Notes under the pieces: generated by a model
What the model saw: the letters and a program-made list of their open reading frames with translations, nothing else
What the model was told of the DNA's origin: nothing
Database searches by the model: none
Shown: one piece after another, positions 63,287 through 64,000 of the stretch
Position numbering within the stretch: position 1 is the first letter of the stretch
How the letters are laid out: each line of letters starts with the position of its first letter
Program-made: the position numbers and the translations under genes
Virus record (IMG/VR): IMGVR_UViG_3300036823_000120
Location: 30,583 to 94,582 of that record
Direction: 5' to 3' (one strand)
Source: a virus
Length of the DNA: 64,000 nt

Positions 63287-63354
63287 AATTTTGTTGTACA
63301 AAACTTGTGTTTGTTTTACTTTTCAAAATGAAAATATCAAAATAACCCTCCACC

Positions 63355-63785
63355 TTAGTTTTAATATATGTTATTTATCATTTGCTTTTAATATATGTTA
63401 TTTATCATTTGCTTTTAATATATGTTATTTATCATTTGCTTTTATGATTTGCTTTTAATACATGTTACGTGCCACTTGTTATACGTACAGTGTTACTTGC
63501 ATTTGTTATTTGCTTTTATTTCACGATACGTGTCACTTGCTTTTATGACGTGTCACTTGCTTTTATAACATGTTACGTGTCACTTGCATTTATTATTTGC
63601 TTTTATAACGTATTACGTGTCACTTGCATTTATTATTTGCTTTTATAACGTGTCACTTGTTATTTGCTTTTATAACGTGTCACTTGCTTTTATTATTTGC
63701 TTTTATAACATGTCACTTGTTATTTGCTTTTATAACGTGTTACGTGTCACTTGTTATTTGCTTTTATAACGTGTCACTTGCATTA
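63355..63785. repeat. AT-rich degenerate tandem repeats, non-coding
   Basis: First three copies of a 27-bp unit (TTTAATATATGTTATTTATC), then about 350 bp of irregular units built from CTTTTATAACGTGTCACTTG, TTATTTGC and variants. The plus-strand ORFs here are just translations of the repeat. Nothing gene-like. Possibly an origin, attachment or packaging-related region. Confidence 0.75.
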
Positions 63786-64000
63786 GTCCATATAAAATTT
63801 ACGAGAATCTCACACAACTGAGCGTTCGACGCTCATACGAGCAGGTTACCCTATTATTTGTACGAATTAACCCTACCAGGGGTATCAGAATATTAGAGCA
63901 TAGTTATTGTTAGACTAACAGATATGATTGTATAACTATTTGATTAGGTAGATGTAAAACTAACATAGATCATAGTAGCATACATCTATATGATGTATGC
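63786..64000. other. non-coding right edge of the window
   Basis: 215 bp without credible ORF. Contains a small inverted repeat (GAGCGTTCGACGCTC, about 63821-63835) and AT-rich sequence. I see no promoter or tRNA. Confidence 0.5.

Noticed and set aside
63584-63821. Two plus-strand ORFs of 61 and 65 aa
   Set aside because: They are translations of the tandem repeat, with repeated FAFITCHLL-type strings and no ribosome binding site.
1-64000. Lysogeny module (integrase, repressor)
   Set aside because: No tyrosine or serine recombinase and no CI-like repressor found in the ORFs of this window; ParB-like and HTH proteins are not sufficient.

Overview
The window is a 64 kb stretch of a tailed double-stranded DNA phage, AT-rich by eye, with tightly packed and overlapping genes. 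It holds a complete virion module: terminase (GpA-type), portal, scaffold, HK97-fold capsid, tail tube, a tail chaperone with a -1 frameshift site, a 1302-aa tape measure and tail-tip proteins. I see no contractile sheath, integrase or repressor, so I read it as a lytic phage with a long non-contractile tail. The host is inferred, not shown. A CAP-domain secreted protein of the planctomycete type, a TIGR02996-like protein (repeat family expanded in Gemmata and relatives), several Sec/Tat-signal proteins and a GC-rich insert of foreign composition all point to a planctomycete. tRNAs for AUA and UUA fit an AT-rich phage in a GC-richer host.

Layout: (1) 1-25.5 kb, leftward: tRNAs, small accessory genes, RecB-like and VRR nucleases, a DenV-like UV glycosylase, a sigma-like factor, an NYN protein, a class II ribonucleotide reductase broken into four exons by three group I introns, a family A DNA polymerase, three ParB-like proteins and a SNF2 helicase carrying an intein. 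(2) 25.5-26.2 kb: divergent control region with an inverted-repeat element around a GC-rich core and a 32-bp iteron array, a candidate origin. (3) 26.2-32.2 kb, rightward: AEP primase-helicase, dNMP kinase, adenine methylase, HD phosphohydrolase, DnaQ-like exonuclease. (4) 63.2-32.2 kb, leftward: the virion module read from terminase near 56 kb to the tail tip near 33 kb, preceded by a beta-helix protein, a papain-like protease and small genes. (5) 63.2-64 kb: non-coding, AT-rich degenerate repeats.

The outstanding feature is the density of homing elements: three related group I introns with LAGLIDADG genes in one reductase gene, an HNH intein in the helicase Walker A motif, two intact and one frameshifted AP2-HNH genes, and a free-standing HNH gene. 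In the reductase, consensus motifs NPCGEI and TT(V/I)KPxGT are restored exactly only if one exon is 10 nt long. Two of the intron endonuclease ORFs are read straight through the conserved ribozyme core, with the R element coding the linker between the two LAGLIDADG halves and the S element supplying the stop codon.

The replication and nucleotide genes form a self-sufficient set: reductase, dNMP kinase and HD phosphohydrolase for dNTP supply; primase-helicase, PolA, SNF2 helicase and exonucleases for replication and repair; sigma-like factor and ParB-like proteins probably for regulation or replication control.
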